Shown in pieces: positions 40,104-49,285 of a stretch of DNA of 64,000 bases (within the stretch, counting starts at the first letter, position 1; each line of letters opens with the position of its first letter). The notes under the pieces are model-generated. The model saw nothing but the letters and a program-made list of their open reading frames with translations, had not been told where the DNA came from and searched no databases. Location of the stretch: the NCBI RefSeq assembly GCF_900111765.1, contig NZ_FOIB01000001.1, positions 434,001-498,000 on the forward strand. Direction: 5' to 3'. The position numbers were made by a program, and so were the translations under genes. The stretch comes from Myxococcus fulvus. GTDB taxonomy: Bacteria; Myxococcota; Myxococcia; Myxococcales; Myxococcaceae.

Positions 40104-41249
40104 CTACTCCGTGAGGGAGCGCACCGTGTCGCCCTCCAACACCAGCCGCACGGTGGAGGCCGCGTCCGGGCGTCCGAAGTGCTCGTAGGCCGCCTGCTCC
40201 AACAGCGGCGCCAGCGTGGTGCGCAGGCCGCGCGCGCCCGTCTCGCGCTTGAGCGCGCCGGCCACCACGTGCTCGCGCACGGCCGGCTCCACGTGCAGGC
40301 GCAGGCCCTCCTGCTCGAACTCGCGCTCGTACGCGCGCAGCACGTTCTGCTGGAGGATGTCGCCCAGCGTGGCCGCGTCCAGCGGGGTGAAGGAGACCAG
40401 CCGGTTGAAGCGGCCGATGAGCTCCGGGATGAAGCCGTAGCGGGCGAAGGCCGTGGTCTGCTCCAGCTGCTCCTGGGTGACGGCGGTGGCGATGGACTCC
40501 CCGGGCTCGCGGCGGGGCTCGCGGCCGAAGCCGAGCCGCTCGGTGCGCGCCATGCCCTCGGCCGTCGCGCGCAGACCGCTGAACGCGCCGCAGGCGATGA
40601 AGGTGACACACGCCATCTCCATCGAGTCCGGCGGCATCCGGCTGGTGAAGCCGAAGTCCGGCGGGAAGTCCGCGTGGGCCGCGGACAACAGGTGCAGCAG
40701 GCTGCGCTGCACGCCGAAGCCGCTGACGTCCTTCGTCGTCTGTTGCCCCGCGAAGCGGCTGTCGGAGCGGCTGGTGGCGAGCTTGTCGAACTCGTCCATG
40801 CAGATGACGCCGCACGCGGCCCACTCGGTGTCGCGGTCGGCGACCTCGTACAGGCGCGACAGCAGGGTGTTGACGTCGTCACCCACGTAGCCCGTCTCGG
40901 AGAACTGGGTGGCGTCCGCCAGCACCGTGGGCACCGCGAGGATTTCGCGGAACAGCAGCTCCACGAGGAACGTCTTGCCGGAGCCGGTGGGGCCCAGGAA
41001 CAGGCAGTTGTCGCGCATGCCCGGCTCGGGGGCGAGCCCCTCCAGGTGGAGGCGGCGGATGCGGCGCAGGTGGCGGTAGGCCAGCACGGACGCGGCGCGG
41101 CGCGCCTCGGGCTGGCCCCGGTAGCCCAGGTCCGTGAGGCGCGCGTCGATTTCGCGCGGGGACAGGACCTCGATGGCGGCGACCCGCTCGGCGACGTCCT
41201 CGCCGCGGGGGGAGGGCCGGGGCTCCAGGCCATGGCGGACGACGGTCAT
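40104..41249 (-). CDS. ClpX-like AAA+ ATPase lacking the N-terminal zinc domain
   Basis: A 381-residue AAA+ protein close to ClpX in layout. Walker A GPTGSGKT (Lys92), pore loop ETGYVGDDVNTLL (119-131), Walker B CGVICMDEFDKL (Asp152-Glu153), KDVSGFGVQRSLLHL, FIPELIGRFNRL and a sensor-2 GARGLRTTL all follow ClpX order. A TERLGFGRE stretch stands where ClpX has the IGF loop that docks ClpP, so the LGF (239-241) could still contact ClpP. The ClpX zinc-binding domain is absent; the first 40 residues are unrelated. It may unfold a special set of substrates. The true clpX should lie elsewhere in the genome. It is divergent from the 41447 gene. Confidence 0.88.
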   Translation of the reverse strand: MTVVRHGLEPRPSPRGEDVAERVAAIEVLSPREIDARLTDLGYRGQPEARRAASVLAYRHLRRIRRLHLEGLAPEPGMRDNCLFLGPTGSGKTFLVELLFREILAVPTVLADATQFSETGYVGDDVNTLLSRLYEVADRDTEWAACGVICMDEFDKLATSRSDSRFAGQQTTKDVSGFGVQRSLLHLLSAAHADFPPDFGFTSRMPPDSMEMACVTFIACGAFSGLRATAEGMARTERLGFGREPRREPGESIATAVTQEQLEQTTAFARYGFIPELIGRFNRLVSFTPLDAATLGDILQQNVLRAYEREFEQEGLRLHVEPAVREHVVAGALKRETGARGLRTTLAPLLEQAAYEHFGRPDAASTVRLVLEGDTVRSLTE

Positions 41250-41446
41250 CGAGGACGGCTCCGAGGGCGTCGGGCCGGAAGACCCCGGACCCGAGGGGCC
41301 GCATCATCCTGGCCGCCCGGGGTGTCCACAAGCAGCCCGGCGACTTCGAGTCCCCCGCGAGCGGGGACGCCCGGCGCCCAGCCCCCGGGAGGGCGGACGA
41401 GCAGGTGCGCGCGGGCACCTGGCGCCCGGCTGCATAGCGTTGGCGG

Positions 41447-41944
41447 ATGAGCCTCCCATCCCTGTCCCTGCCCTCGCTCGTGCCCGTGACCCAGCCGCGC
41501 CGGTACGGGGAGTGGCGAGCGCTGTTCCGCGCGCTGCCCACCCCCGCGCGCGACACGCTGCCGGGGCGCTACCGGGGAGAGCTGCTGGGGCCCGCCTGGT
41601 TCCAGGGCGTGCTGCGCTGGGGGCTGGGGCTGCTGGGCCTGCGCGGCTGGTGGGGCAAGGACTTCGCGCCAGGCGGGCGCGACGGGGTGAACCTGGTGCG
41701 GCGCGAGGGCGGGCTCGTGCGCTCCGTGCCGCTGGTGCTGCGCGACGGACGCTCTCGCGTGGACGGCCGCGCCTCGCTCCAGGTGGAGTACGCGCGCGGA
41801 GCCGGCTGGCAGTGGCGTCCCTTCGTGGACGAGGTGCGCTGGCTGGAGGGGCACACGCTGCTGGCGATGACGCACCTGGAGCTGCCGCTGCTACGCCACG
41901 TCATCATCCCCTTCCTCCTGCACCGCGAGCCCACGCTGCACTGA
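41447..41944 (+). CDS. Conserved hypothetical protein (165 aa), DUF4334/GXWXG-like
   Basis: A 165-residue protein with no signal or span. ATG 41447 begins SLPSLSLPSLVPVTQPRR. The central part (LPGRYRGELLGPAWFQGVLR, GLRGWWGKDFAPGGRDGVN) resembles GXWXG/DUF4334-type proteins by its GRYRG...WWGK layout, but this is weak and from memory. The second half (VRSVPLVLRDGRSRVDGRAS, QVEYARGAGWQWRPFVDEVR) is beta-rich. It is likely a small single-domain protein binding a hydrophobic ligand; function unknown. It sits between the divergent ClpX-like gene and treZ, same strand as treZ, 118 bp upstream of it. Confidence 0.75.
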   Translation: MSLPSLSLPSLVPVTQPRRYGEWRALFRALPTPARDTLPGRYRGELLGPAWFQGVLRWGLGLLGLRGWWGKDFAPGGRDGVNLVRREGGLVRSVPLVLRDGRSRVDGRASLQVEYARGAGWQWRPFVDEVRWLEGHTLLAMTHLELPLLRHVIIPFLLHREPTLH

Positions 41945-42062
41945 GGCGGACGAGCGGTGGCCCCGTGTCGGGCGGGAACGCCCACCCGTGAACATCCGCG
42001 CGGGACGGTCGGATATCCACGCGCGCAAGTGCTCCCCAGGGAGGCCCGAGCGCATTACAGGG

Positions 42063-43940
42063 ATGCCCCTCATGGGTGCTCTGTCGGAGAAGCGGAACGT
42101 GAAGCCGTCGCAAACCTCTTCGTTGGGTGCATGGGTGGAGGCGGGCCCCCGGGTGCGCTGGCGGGTCTGGGCTCCCAGCCACTCGCGGGTCGAGGTGGTC
42201 CTGTTCGACGCGAAGGGCGCGCCGGGACGCGCGCTGCCCATGACGCCCGAGGCGGACGGCTGCTTCGGCGCGGTGCTGGAGGGGCAGGGCGCGGGCGTGC
42301 GCTACAAGCTGCGCGTGGACGGGGAGGGCCCCTTCCCGGACCCGTGGTCGCGCTCGCAGCCGGAGGGCGTGCATGGCCCGTCCGAGGTGGTGACGGCGGA
42401 CTTCGCGTGGACGGACGCGGGCTGGAAGGGCGTGGAGCCCCGCTCGCTCGTCCTCTACGAGGTGCACGTGGGCACCGCCACGCCCGAGGGCACCTTCGAG
42501 GCGCTCATCCCCCGGCTGTCCGAACTCAAGCAGCTGGGCATCACCGCGCTGGAGCTGATGCCGGTGGCGAGCTTCCCGGGCCGTCACAACTGGGGCTACG
42601 ACGGCGTGGACCTCTTCGCGCCAGCGCAGGTGTACGGAGGGCCCCAGGGGCTGCGCCGTCTGGTGGACGCCGCGCACGCCGCGGGGCTCGCGGTGGTGCT
42701 GGACGCCGTCTACAACCACTTCGGTCCGGACGGGAACTACCTGCGGGCCTTCTCGCCGCACTACTTCACCGGACGCCACCACACGCCGTGGGGCGACGCG
42801 GTGAACTACGACGGCGAGCACAGCCGCTTCGTGCGGGAGATGGTGCTCTCCAACGTGGAGATGTGGATTCGCGACTACCACCTGGACGGCCTGCGCCTGG
42901 ACGCGGCGCACGCCATCGTCGACGACGGCACGCCGCACCTGCTCACCGAAATCTCCGAGCGGGCCCGCGCCAGCGCCCCGGGCCGCCACGTGGTGCTCAT
43001 CGCCGAGGACGAGCGCAACGAGCGCAAGCTGATGCGGCCCGCGTCCGAGGGCGGCCATGGACTGGACGGCGTCTGGGCGGATGACTTCCATCACCAGATG
43101 CGCCGCGCCTTCGCGGGGGACTCGGAGAGCTACTACCAGGACTACACAGGCAGCGCGGAGGATCTGGCGCGCACGCTGGTGAAGGGGTGGTTCTACGAGG
43201 GCCAGCCGTCGAAGAACCTGGGCCACGCGCGCGGCACGAAGGCGGAGGGGCTGGAGCCCTGGCGCTTCGTGTACTGCATCCAGAACCATGACCAGGTGGG
43301 CAACCGCCCCCTGGGCGAGCGGCTGGGCCACGACGTGTCCCCGGCGGCCTTCCGCGCCATGAGCACGCTGCTGCTCGCGTCGCCGTACACGCCGCTCATC
43401 TTCATGGGCCAGGAGTGGAACGCGAGCACGCCGTTCCTCTACTTCACGGACCACAACGAAGAGCTGGGGCGGCTCGTCACGGAGGGGCGCCGTCGCGAGT
43501 TCGCCGGCTTCTCGCGCTTCGCGGGCGAGGAGGTCCCCGACCCGCAGGCCGAGGCCACCTTCACGCGCTCGCGGCTCGACTGGAGCGAGGCCCAGCGGCC
43601 CGAGCACGCGGGCGTGCTGGCCCTGTACCGCGAGCTGCTCGCGCTGCGCGCCTCGGACCCCGCGCTCACGGACGCGCGCCGGGGCGCCTATGACGCTTAC
43701 GCGGTGGGCCCGGACGCGCTGGTGCTGGAGCGGCGCGGTGGAGGCCAGGTGCTCCAGGTGCTGGTGGCCCTGCGCGGCGAGGTGGAGCACGCGGTGCCCG
43801 CCGACGCCACGGTGGTGCTGTGGAGCGACGCGCCGCGCTTCGGCGGGGACGTGTCGGCCTCCCCGCTCACCGGCGGCAAGCTCCGGCTGCGCGGCCCCGG
43901 CGCCGTCATCGTTCGGTACGCGGATGCGAAGCGGGGCTGA
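42063..43940 (+). CDS. treZ: Malto-oligosyltrehalose trehalohydrolase
   Basis: A 625-residue GH13 enzyme. Residues about 15-105 are the N-terminal carbohydrate-binding (E-set) domain (VRWRVWAPSHSRVEVVLFD). The GH13 barrel follows: LYEVHVGTATPEGTFEALI, VVLDAVYNHFGPDG, DGLRLDAAHAI (nucleophile Asp), IAEDERN (acid/base Glu) and CIQNHDQVGNRP (third acid). These are the TreZ forms of the conserved regions, notably LDAVYNHFGPDGNYL. TreZ releases trehalose from maltooligosyltrehalose made by TreY, and trehalose is an osmolyte and spore protectant. TreY is not beside it. ATG 42063 or 42072 are both possible starts. Confidence 0.93.
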   Translation: MPLMGALSEKRNVKPSQTSSLGAWVEAGPRVRWRVWAPSHSRVEVVLFDAKGAPGRALPMTPEADGCFGAVLEGQGAGVRYKLRVDGEGPFPDPWSRSQPEGVHGPSEVVTADFAWTDAGWKGVEPRSLVLYEVHVGTATPEGTFEALIPRLSELKQLGITALELMPVASFPGRHNWGYDGVDLFAPAQVYGGPQGLRRLVDAAHAAGLAVVLDAVYNHFGPDGNYLRAFSPHYFTGRHHTPWGDAVNYDGEHSRFVREMVLSNVEMWIRDYHLDGLRLDAAHAIVDDGTPHLLTEISERARASAPGRHVVLIAEDERNERKLMRPASEGGHGLDGVWADDFHHQMRRAFAGDSESYYQDYTGSAEDLARTLVKGWFYEGQPSKNLGHARGTKAEGLEPWRFVYCIQNHDQVGNRPLGERLGHDVSPAAFRAMSTLLLASPYTPLIFMGQEWNASTPFLYFTDHNEELGRLVTEGRRREFAGFSRFAGEEVPDPQAEATFTRSRLDWSEAQRPEHAGVLALYRELLALRASDPALTDARRGAYDAYAVGPDALVLERRGGGQVLQVLVALRGEVEHAVPADATVVLWSDAPRFGGDVSASPLTGGKLRLRGPGAVIVRYADAKRG

Positions 43941-44117
43941 CCGCCCGTGAAGTCCCGTGGGGGCACCGCGCGCTGACGCGGTGCTTCCTCGTGCGGGCGC
44001 CAAGGGGGCGAGGGTGACAGGCGCGCCGATGGACCCCATCAGGGCGGCGCGTCCTGGCCTTGCGAGGGGCCTTGCCGGTGTCGACAGGGGGGCCCTCCCG
44101 TGCTCAGCATCGCGGCC

Positions 44118-45557
44118 ATGAACGTCCTGAACGTCCAGACCGCCACCGAGTCCTCCGACCGCATCTGGGAGAAGGAGATCCTCCCGGCGCTCGAGCGCTA
44201 CATCCGCATCCCGAACAAGTCGCCCGCCTTCGACCCGGACTGGGTGAAGGCCGGACACATGGAAGCCGCGGTGCAGCTCATCGTGGAGTGGTGCCGCGCG
44301 CAGGCCCCGCACCTGCCCGGCCTCACGCTGGAGGTCATCCGCCTCAAGAACGAGCAGGGCGGTGAGCGCACGCCGGTCATCTACATGGAGGTGCCGGGCA
44401 CGAAGGGCGACGACACCGTGCTCATGTACGGCCACCTGGACAAGCAGCCGGAGATGACGGGCTGGCGCGAGGACCTGACGCCGTGGACCCCCGTGCGCGA
44501 GGGCGACAAGCTCTACGGCCGAGGCGGCGCGGATGACGGCTACTCCGCGTTCGCGTCCCTGGCGGCGCTGCGCCTGTTGCGCGAGCAGGGCGTGGGCCAC
44601 GCGCGCACGGTCATCCTCATCGAGGCGTGCGAGGAGAGCGGCAGCTACGACCTGCCGGCGTACATCGAGGCGCTGGCGCCGCGCATCGGCAAGCCGTCGC
44701 TGGTGGTGTGCCTGGACTCGGGCTGCGCCAACTACGAGCAGCTCTGGATGACCACGTCGCTGCGCGGCATGGTGGCCGGCAACCTGCGCGTGGACGTGCT
44801 CACCGAAGGGGTGCACTCCGGTGACGCCAGCGGCATCGTGGCGTCGAGCTTCCGCGTGCTGCGCCAGGTGCTCTCGCGCGTGGAGGACGAGTCGACGGGC
44901 CGCGTGAAGGTGGACGGCCTGCACGTGGAGATTCCGAAGGAGCGGCGCGAGCAGGCGGGCGCCGCGGCGAAGGTGCTGGGCGAGGAGGTCTTCGGCAAGT
45001 TCCCCTGGGTGTCCGGCATGAAGCCCATGTCCGAGGACGGCGCGGAGCTGGTGCTCAACCGCACCTGGCGTCCGGCGCTGTCGGTGACGGGCGTGGACGG
45101 CCTGCCGCCCCTGCAGAGCGCGGGCAACGTGCTGCGGCCCTTCACCACGGTGAAGCTGTCCATGCGCATCCCCCCGCGCCTGGAGCCGAAGGCGGCGCAG
45201 AAGGCGCTCAAGGACGCGCTGGAGAAGGACCCGCCGTACCAGGCCAAGGTGTCCTTCGAGGGTGACAAGGCCAGCATCGGCTGGGACGCGCCGCCGCTGG
45301 CCAGCTGGCTGTCGCGCGCGGTGGAGTCCGCGTCCGGCACGTACTTCGGCCGGCCCGCCATGGCCATGGGCGAGGGCGGCACCATCCCCTTCATGGGCAT
45401 GCTGGGCGAGCGCTTCCCGGAGGCGCAGTTCCTCATCACCGGCCTGCTGGGCCCGGGCAGCAACGCGCACGGCCCCAACGAGTTCCTGCACATCCCCACC
45501 GGCAAGAAGCTCACCTGCTGCGTGGCCAGCGTCATCGCGGACCACTTCAAGCGTTAG
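44118..45557 (+). CDS. M20 family metallopeptidase (dipeptidase-like)
   Basis: A 479-residue M20 peptidase. Metal and catalytic motifs are all present: LMYGHLDKQPEMTGW (His then Asp), YGRGGADDGYSAF (bridging Asp), IEACEESGSYDLP (catalytic and metal Glu) and LGPGSNAHGPNEFLHIP (C-terminal His). The dimerisation domain sits between them as usual. Length and motif form fit the ArgE/DapE/CPG2-like dipeptidase group that cleaves small peptides. It is cytoplasmic (no signal). ATG 44118 is chosen over GTG 44100; neither has a clear ribosome site. A hairpin terminator follows. Confidence 0.92.
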   Translation: MNVLNVQTATESSDRIWEKEILPALERYIRIPNKSPAFDPDWVKAGHMEAAVQLIVEWCRAQAPHLPGLTLEVIRLKNEQGGERTPVIYMEVPGTKGDDTVLMYGHLDKQPEMTGWREDLTPWTPVREGDKLYGRGGADDGYSAFASLAALRLLREQGVGHARTVILIEACEESGSYDLPAYIEALAPRIGKPSLVVCLDSGCANYEQLWMTTSLRGMVAGNLRVDVLTEGVHSGDASGIVASSFRVLRQVLSRVEDESTGRVKVDGLHVEIPKERREQAGAAAKVLGEEVFGKFPWVSGMKPMSEDGAELVLNRTWRPALSVTGVDGLPPLQSAGNVLRPFTTVKLSMRIPPRLEPKAAQKALKDALEKDPPYQAKVSFEGDKASIGWDAPPLASWLSRAVESASGTYFGRPAMAMGEGGTIPFMGMLGERFPEAQFLITGLLGPGSNAHGPNEFLHIPTGKKLTCCVASVIADHFKR

Positions 45558-45581
45558 GCCCGCGTCCGCCGGCGCGTGTCC

Positions 45582-45611
45582 CCGCCGCTCCCCCGCAGAT
45601 GGGAGCGGCGG
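45582..45611 (+). terminator. Hairpin terminator after the M20 peptidase gene
   Basis: A perfect 11-bp G/C stem (45582-45592 with 45601-45611), 8-nt loop, 24 bp past the stop codon. The rest of the 366-bp gap up to 45923 shows no gene; it should contain the esterase promoter but I find no clear boxes. Confidence 0.7.
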
Positions 45612-45923
45612 TGCGGGCCGCGCCCTCCGAAGCCCTGTCCCACGCCGACTCCAGGGCGCATCGATACAGCCACCGAGACATCCGCCTGCGACCCAGGGGA
45701 GGGGTGTCGAGGTATGTCTGTCTTCCAGCGCCCGTTCCACGAGACACGCGTGGATGAGTGGTTGCGAGGCATTGTCCCGAAGTCCTATCACCCGGCCCGC
45801 GCATCCAGATGGATTCACGGCGTGTGGGCCCTTGCTTCCCGGCGAGCAGCTGTCTCGTCGGAGTCTGGTGGCGTGTGTCTTTTCACCCGAATGGACAGTC
45901 ATCCAAGAAACGGAGCCAGTCGA

Positions 45924-47519
45924 ATGAGCGCCAGCAAGTCGCCCGTGGTCAGCACGAAGGAAGGGCAGGTGCAGGGTCTGGTCGAGGGGAAGGTCTTTGT
46001 CTTCAGGGGGATTCCCTACGCGCAGCCGCCGGTGGGCAACCTGCGCTGGAAGGCGCCGCTGCGGGCACAGCCGTGGCGTCACATCCTGGATGCATCCGAG
46101 TACGGGCCGGCCTCCATGCAGTCGCGGCAGGCGTGCATCGAGAGCGGCGGCGGAGACCCCGGTGAGCCGGACGAGAACTGCCTGCACCTCAACGTCTGGA
46201 CGCCGAAGCTGGACGCGGGCGCGAAGCTGCCCGTGGTGGTGTGGATCCACGGCGGCGCCTTCGTGCTCGGCGCCTCGCGCTTCGAGGCCTATGACGGCTC
46301 GCCGCTGGCGATGAAGAACGTGGTGGTCGTCACCCTCAACTACCGCCTGGGCCACCTGGGCTTCTTCGCGCACCCGAAGCTGCAGGAGGAGCAGCCCAAC
46401 GGGCCGGCCAACTTCGGGCTCCTGGACCAGATGCTCGCGCTGGAGTGGGTGAAGGACAACATCGCCTGTTTCGGCGGTGACGCCGGCAACGTCACCCTGA
46501 TGGGCGAGTCCGCGGGCGCCAAGAGCGTGCTGGCCCTCTACTGCTCGCCGCTCATGCGCGACCGGAACCTGTTCCACCGGGGCGTGGCGATGAGCTCGTA
46601 TGTGCTCGCGGAGAAGCCCCTGGCGGACGCCCGGTACTGCGGCGAGGCCACCGCCCAGCGACTGGGGTTGGACTGGCACGAGGTCTCCATGGAGAAGCTG
46701 CGCGGCATCGCCGCGGAGCGCTTCTGGCCGCTGCCGTCGGACGTGAACAACGCCCCTTGTCCCATCGCGGGAGACTCCGTGCTGCCCCTGGGCATCCGGG
46801 AGACCTTCCAGGCCGGGGAGCAGCTGGACCTGCCGCTCATCATCGGCAACACCAGCGACGACTCCAGCGTGGTGGCCTCCTTCGGCATCGACCCGGGCAC
46901 CATCCTGGAGAAGCTCGGTGGCCTCGCGGGCGTGGTTCGCGCGCTGTACGGGGCCGAGCTGGGGGACCGGGAGATTGGCCGGAGGATGTGTCGCGACTTC
47001 GTGTTCGCCGTGCTGCCGCGCTACCTGGCCACGCTCCACGCGTCCCGCGGCAATCCGGTGTGGCGCTACGCCTTCGACTACACCACGGAGCTGCTGCGCC
47101 CCCGCAGCCCGAACGGCGTGCCCCACGGCCAGGAGATTCCGTACTTCCTCGGGACGACCGAGCTGTGCCCGCCGAACCAGGGGTTCATGAATGACAAGGA
47201 CAAGGTCTGGGGCGGACACATGCTCGACGCCATCGTCCGCTTCGCGCGCGACCAGAAGCCGGGGAACGTGGGCGGCGTCGACTGGCACGAGCACACCGTG
47301 GAGGCGGACCGGCTGCTGCGGCTGGCGCCCACGGTGACGCCGGAGACGGACTTCGACAAGGCCATCCTCGACCTGGCCACGCTGTGCATCCCCCTCATCG
47401 ATGCCTTCGCCAAGCCCAAGCCCCCGGCGATGCCGAAGGGCGCGGGGACGGGGGGCTCGAGGAGCGCCGCGTCCACCCCCCCCGCCAAGAACAAGGGGCG
47501 GCCCCAGGCCACCCCTTGA
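45924..47519 (+). CDS. Type-B carboxylesterase
   Basis: A 531-residue alpha/beta-hydrolase of the carboxylesterase type B family. Landmarks: VFRGIPYAQPPVGNLRWKAP, DENCLHLNVWTP, VWIHGGAFVLG (oxyanion hole), and the nucleophile Ser196 in LMGESAGAKSV; the catalytic His is expected in VPHGQEIPYFLG. The start at 45924 follows CGGAG; in-frame starts further upstream add Arg-rich sequence of no family likeness. No signal peptide is seen, though family members are often secreted. The C-terminal 30 residues are Pro/Ala/Gly-rich. Substrate is an ester of unknown identity. Confidence 0.9.
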   Translation: MSASKSPVVSTKEGQVQGLVEGKVFVFRGIPYAQPPVGNLRWKAPLRAQPWRHILDASEYGPASMQSRQACIESGGGDPGEPDENCLHLNVWTPKLDAGAKLPVVVWIHGGAFVLGASRFEAYDGSPLAMKNVVVVTLNYRLGHLGFFAHPKLQEEQPNGPANFGLLDQMLALEWVKDNIACFGGDAGNVTLMGESAGAKSVLALYCSPLMRDRNLFHRGVAMSSYVLAEKPLADARYCGEATAQRLGLDWHEVSMEKLRGIAAERFWPLPSDVNNAPCPIAGDSVLPLGIRETFQAGEQLDLPLIIGNTSDDSSVVASFGIDPGTILEKLGGLAGVVRALYGAELGDREIGRRMCRDFVFAVLPRYLATLHASRGNPVWRYAFDYTTELLRPRSPNGVPHGQEIPYFLGTTELCPPNQGFMNDKDKVWGGHMLDAIVRFARDQKPGNVGGVDWHEHTVEADRLLRLAPTVTPETDFDKAILDLATLCIPLIDAFAKPKPPAMPKGAGTGGSRSAASTPPAKNKGRPQATP

Positions 47520-47545
47520 GTTTCACCAGGCCATGAGGCGGGCCG

Positions 47546-49186
47546 TCAGCGGCCCGTCTTGATGCCCAGGTTGCCGCTCGGGGTGCCCCCGGGCGGCCGC
47601 TTCGTGGTGCCAGGGGACTTGCCGCCCTGGCGCCGCAGCTCCAGGCGCAGCTCGTCGTCCGCGGCGGAGACCTCGCGCGTCACCGGCTCGTAGCCCGCGA
47701 GCGCCAGCGTCACCGACACGATGGGCGCGCCCTTCTCCAGCGCCAGCTTCATGGGCGTCACGCCGCGCTCCTCGCCGGCGATGCTCACCGTGGCGCCGGG
47801 CGGCTCGGTGATGACGGGCAGCTCCACCGTCTTCACCGGCTCCACGGGCACAGGCTTCGTGGGCTGCGCGGGCGGCTTCTCCGGCTCCACCACCACGGCC
47901 TGCACGGGCGGCTTCTCCGCGGGCGGGGTGACGCTCGCGGGGCCGCGCAGGAAGACGATGGCGGCGCCGGCCACCAGCAGGGCCGCGCTCACGCCGATGA
48001 CGGGCACCCAGGGCACGCGCCTGGGCTCCACCACTCGCTCCATGGGCGAGGTGCCCCGCGTGCGGTCCTGCACCACCGGCCCGCCCACCGCGGCGGCCAC
48101 GGCCTGACGCGAGCGCGTGCCCGGCGTGACGTTGCGCTGCTGGCGCGAGGCGGACGTGCGCGCGCCCTGCGCGGCGGGGCCCACGCCGCTCAACGACGAG
48201 TTGGAGCGCGAGTCCAGGTCCGCGTCCTCGGCCAGCTGGTCCAGCTTCGCCGGGTCCGTCTCCGTGGAGATGCGGTCGTTGTACAGCTCGCGCAGGTACG
48301 CGGACAGGTGCGCGCTGCTCGTGGGCAGCCGCAGGTTGAGCGCGTAGTCCTCCAGCGCCAGCCGGAAGGCGCCGCAGTCCGGGTAGCGCTCGTCGGGCGT
48401 GGGCGCCAGGGCCTTGAGCACCACCTCATCCAGGCCGGGCGGCACCTTGGGGTTCAACTGCGAGGGCCGGGGCACCTGGCAGTCCTTCACCAGCCGCAGC
48501 GTCATCAGGTCGGAGTCGCCCTTGAACAGCCGCTTGCCGGTGAGCAGCTCCCACATCACCACGCCCAGGGCGAACAAGTCGCTGCGCGCGTCGATGGCCA
48601 GGCCACTCGCCTGCTCCGGGGACATGTAGGGATACTTCCCCTTCAGCACACCCGTGGCGGTGTTGGCGCTGCTGGTGGCCGCCTTGGCCACACCGAAGTC
48701 GATGACCTTCACCCCGCCGTCGAAGCCGACCAGGATGTTCTGCGGGGACACGTCGCGGTGCACCAGCCGCATGGGCCGGCCTTGTGGGTCTCTTGCCTGG
48801 TGCGCGTAGTGCAGCCCCGCGGCCGCGTCCGCGATGATGCGCAGGATGAGCCCCACCGACAGGGGCTTGCCCTGGGTCCGGGAGAACTTCTCCAGCCGCC
48901 GCACGTCGTCGCCCTGGACGTACTCCATGGCGAGACAGTGACGCCCTTCAATCTGCGTCAGGTCGAGGATGGTGATGAGGTTGGGGTGGGTGAGACGGGC
49001 CACCAGCCCGGCCTCGTCCAGGAACATGGACAAGAACTCATCGTCCTCCGCCAGGTGCGGGAGGATGAGCTTGAGGACCACCAGCCGCTCGAATCCCGTG
49101 CCGTGCTCACGGGCCAGGAACACCTGGCCCATTCCGCCCGACGCAATCTTCCGCAGCAACTCGTACTTACCGAATGGCACCGCCAT
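47546..49186 (-). CDS. Ser/Thr protein kinase with transmembrane span and PEGA domain
   Basis: A 546-residue receptor-type kinase. Residues about 7-285 are the kinase: glycine loop ASGGMGQVFLA, Lys39 in VVLKL, HRDVSPQN (Asp145, the HRDVSPQN form common in myxobacterial kinases), DFGVAKA (Asp163) and YMSPEQASG. A disordered juxtamembrane region follows, then one span (393-413, VPWVPVIGVSAALLVAGAAIV). The outer part has a Pro/Val/Glu-rich stalk and a PEGA domain (about 458-515, EPPGATVSIAGEERGVTPM), which bind surface ligands or wall material. It would relay an envelope signal to cytoplasmic targets. It converges on the esterase gene. Confidence 0.95.
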   Translation of the reverse strand: MAVPFGKYELLRKIASGGMGQVFLAREHGTGFERLVVLKLILPHLAEDDEFLSMFLDEAGLVARLTHPNLITILDLTQIEGRHCLAMEYVQGDDVRRLEKFSRTQGKPLSVGLILRIIADAAAGLHYAHQARDPQGRPMRLVHRDVSPQNILVGFDGGVKVIDFGVAKAATSSANTATGVLKGKYPYMSPEQASGLAIDARSDLFALGVVMWELLTGKRLFKGDSDLMTLRLVKDCQVPRPSQLNPKVPPGLDEVVLKALAPTPDERYPDCGAFRLALEDYALNLRLPTSSAHLSAYLRELYNDRISTETDPAKLDQLAEDADLDSRSNSSLSGVGPAAQGARTSASRQQRNVTPGTRSRQAVAAAVGGPVVQDRTRGTSPMERVVEPRRVPWVPVIGVSAALLVAGAAIVFLRGPASVTPPAEKPPVQAVVVEPEKPPAQPTKPVPVEPVKTVELPVITEPPGATVSIAGEERGVTPMKLALEKGAPIVSVTLALAGYEPVTREVSAADDELRLELRRQGGKSPGTTKRPPGGTPSGNLGIKTGR

Positions 49187-49285
49187 GATGTGTCCGGGAG
49201 GATATCTCCCTTTCTCACCGTGCGGGAAATGGCCAGTCGTCTGTCACCCCACATTGACGTGATGGGGTGAAGGTCCGGGTGGGTC

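Noticed and set aside
41904..47294. A 1796-codon open frame on the minus strand through treZ, the M20 peptidase and the esterase
   Set aside because: It is antisense to three well-supported genes with clear active sites, has an Arg/His/Pro-rich composition with no motif, and is a common artefact of high G+C DNA.
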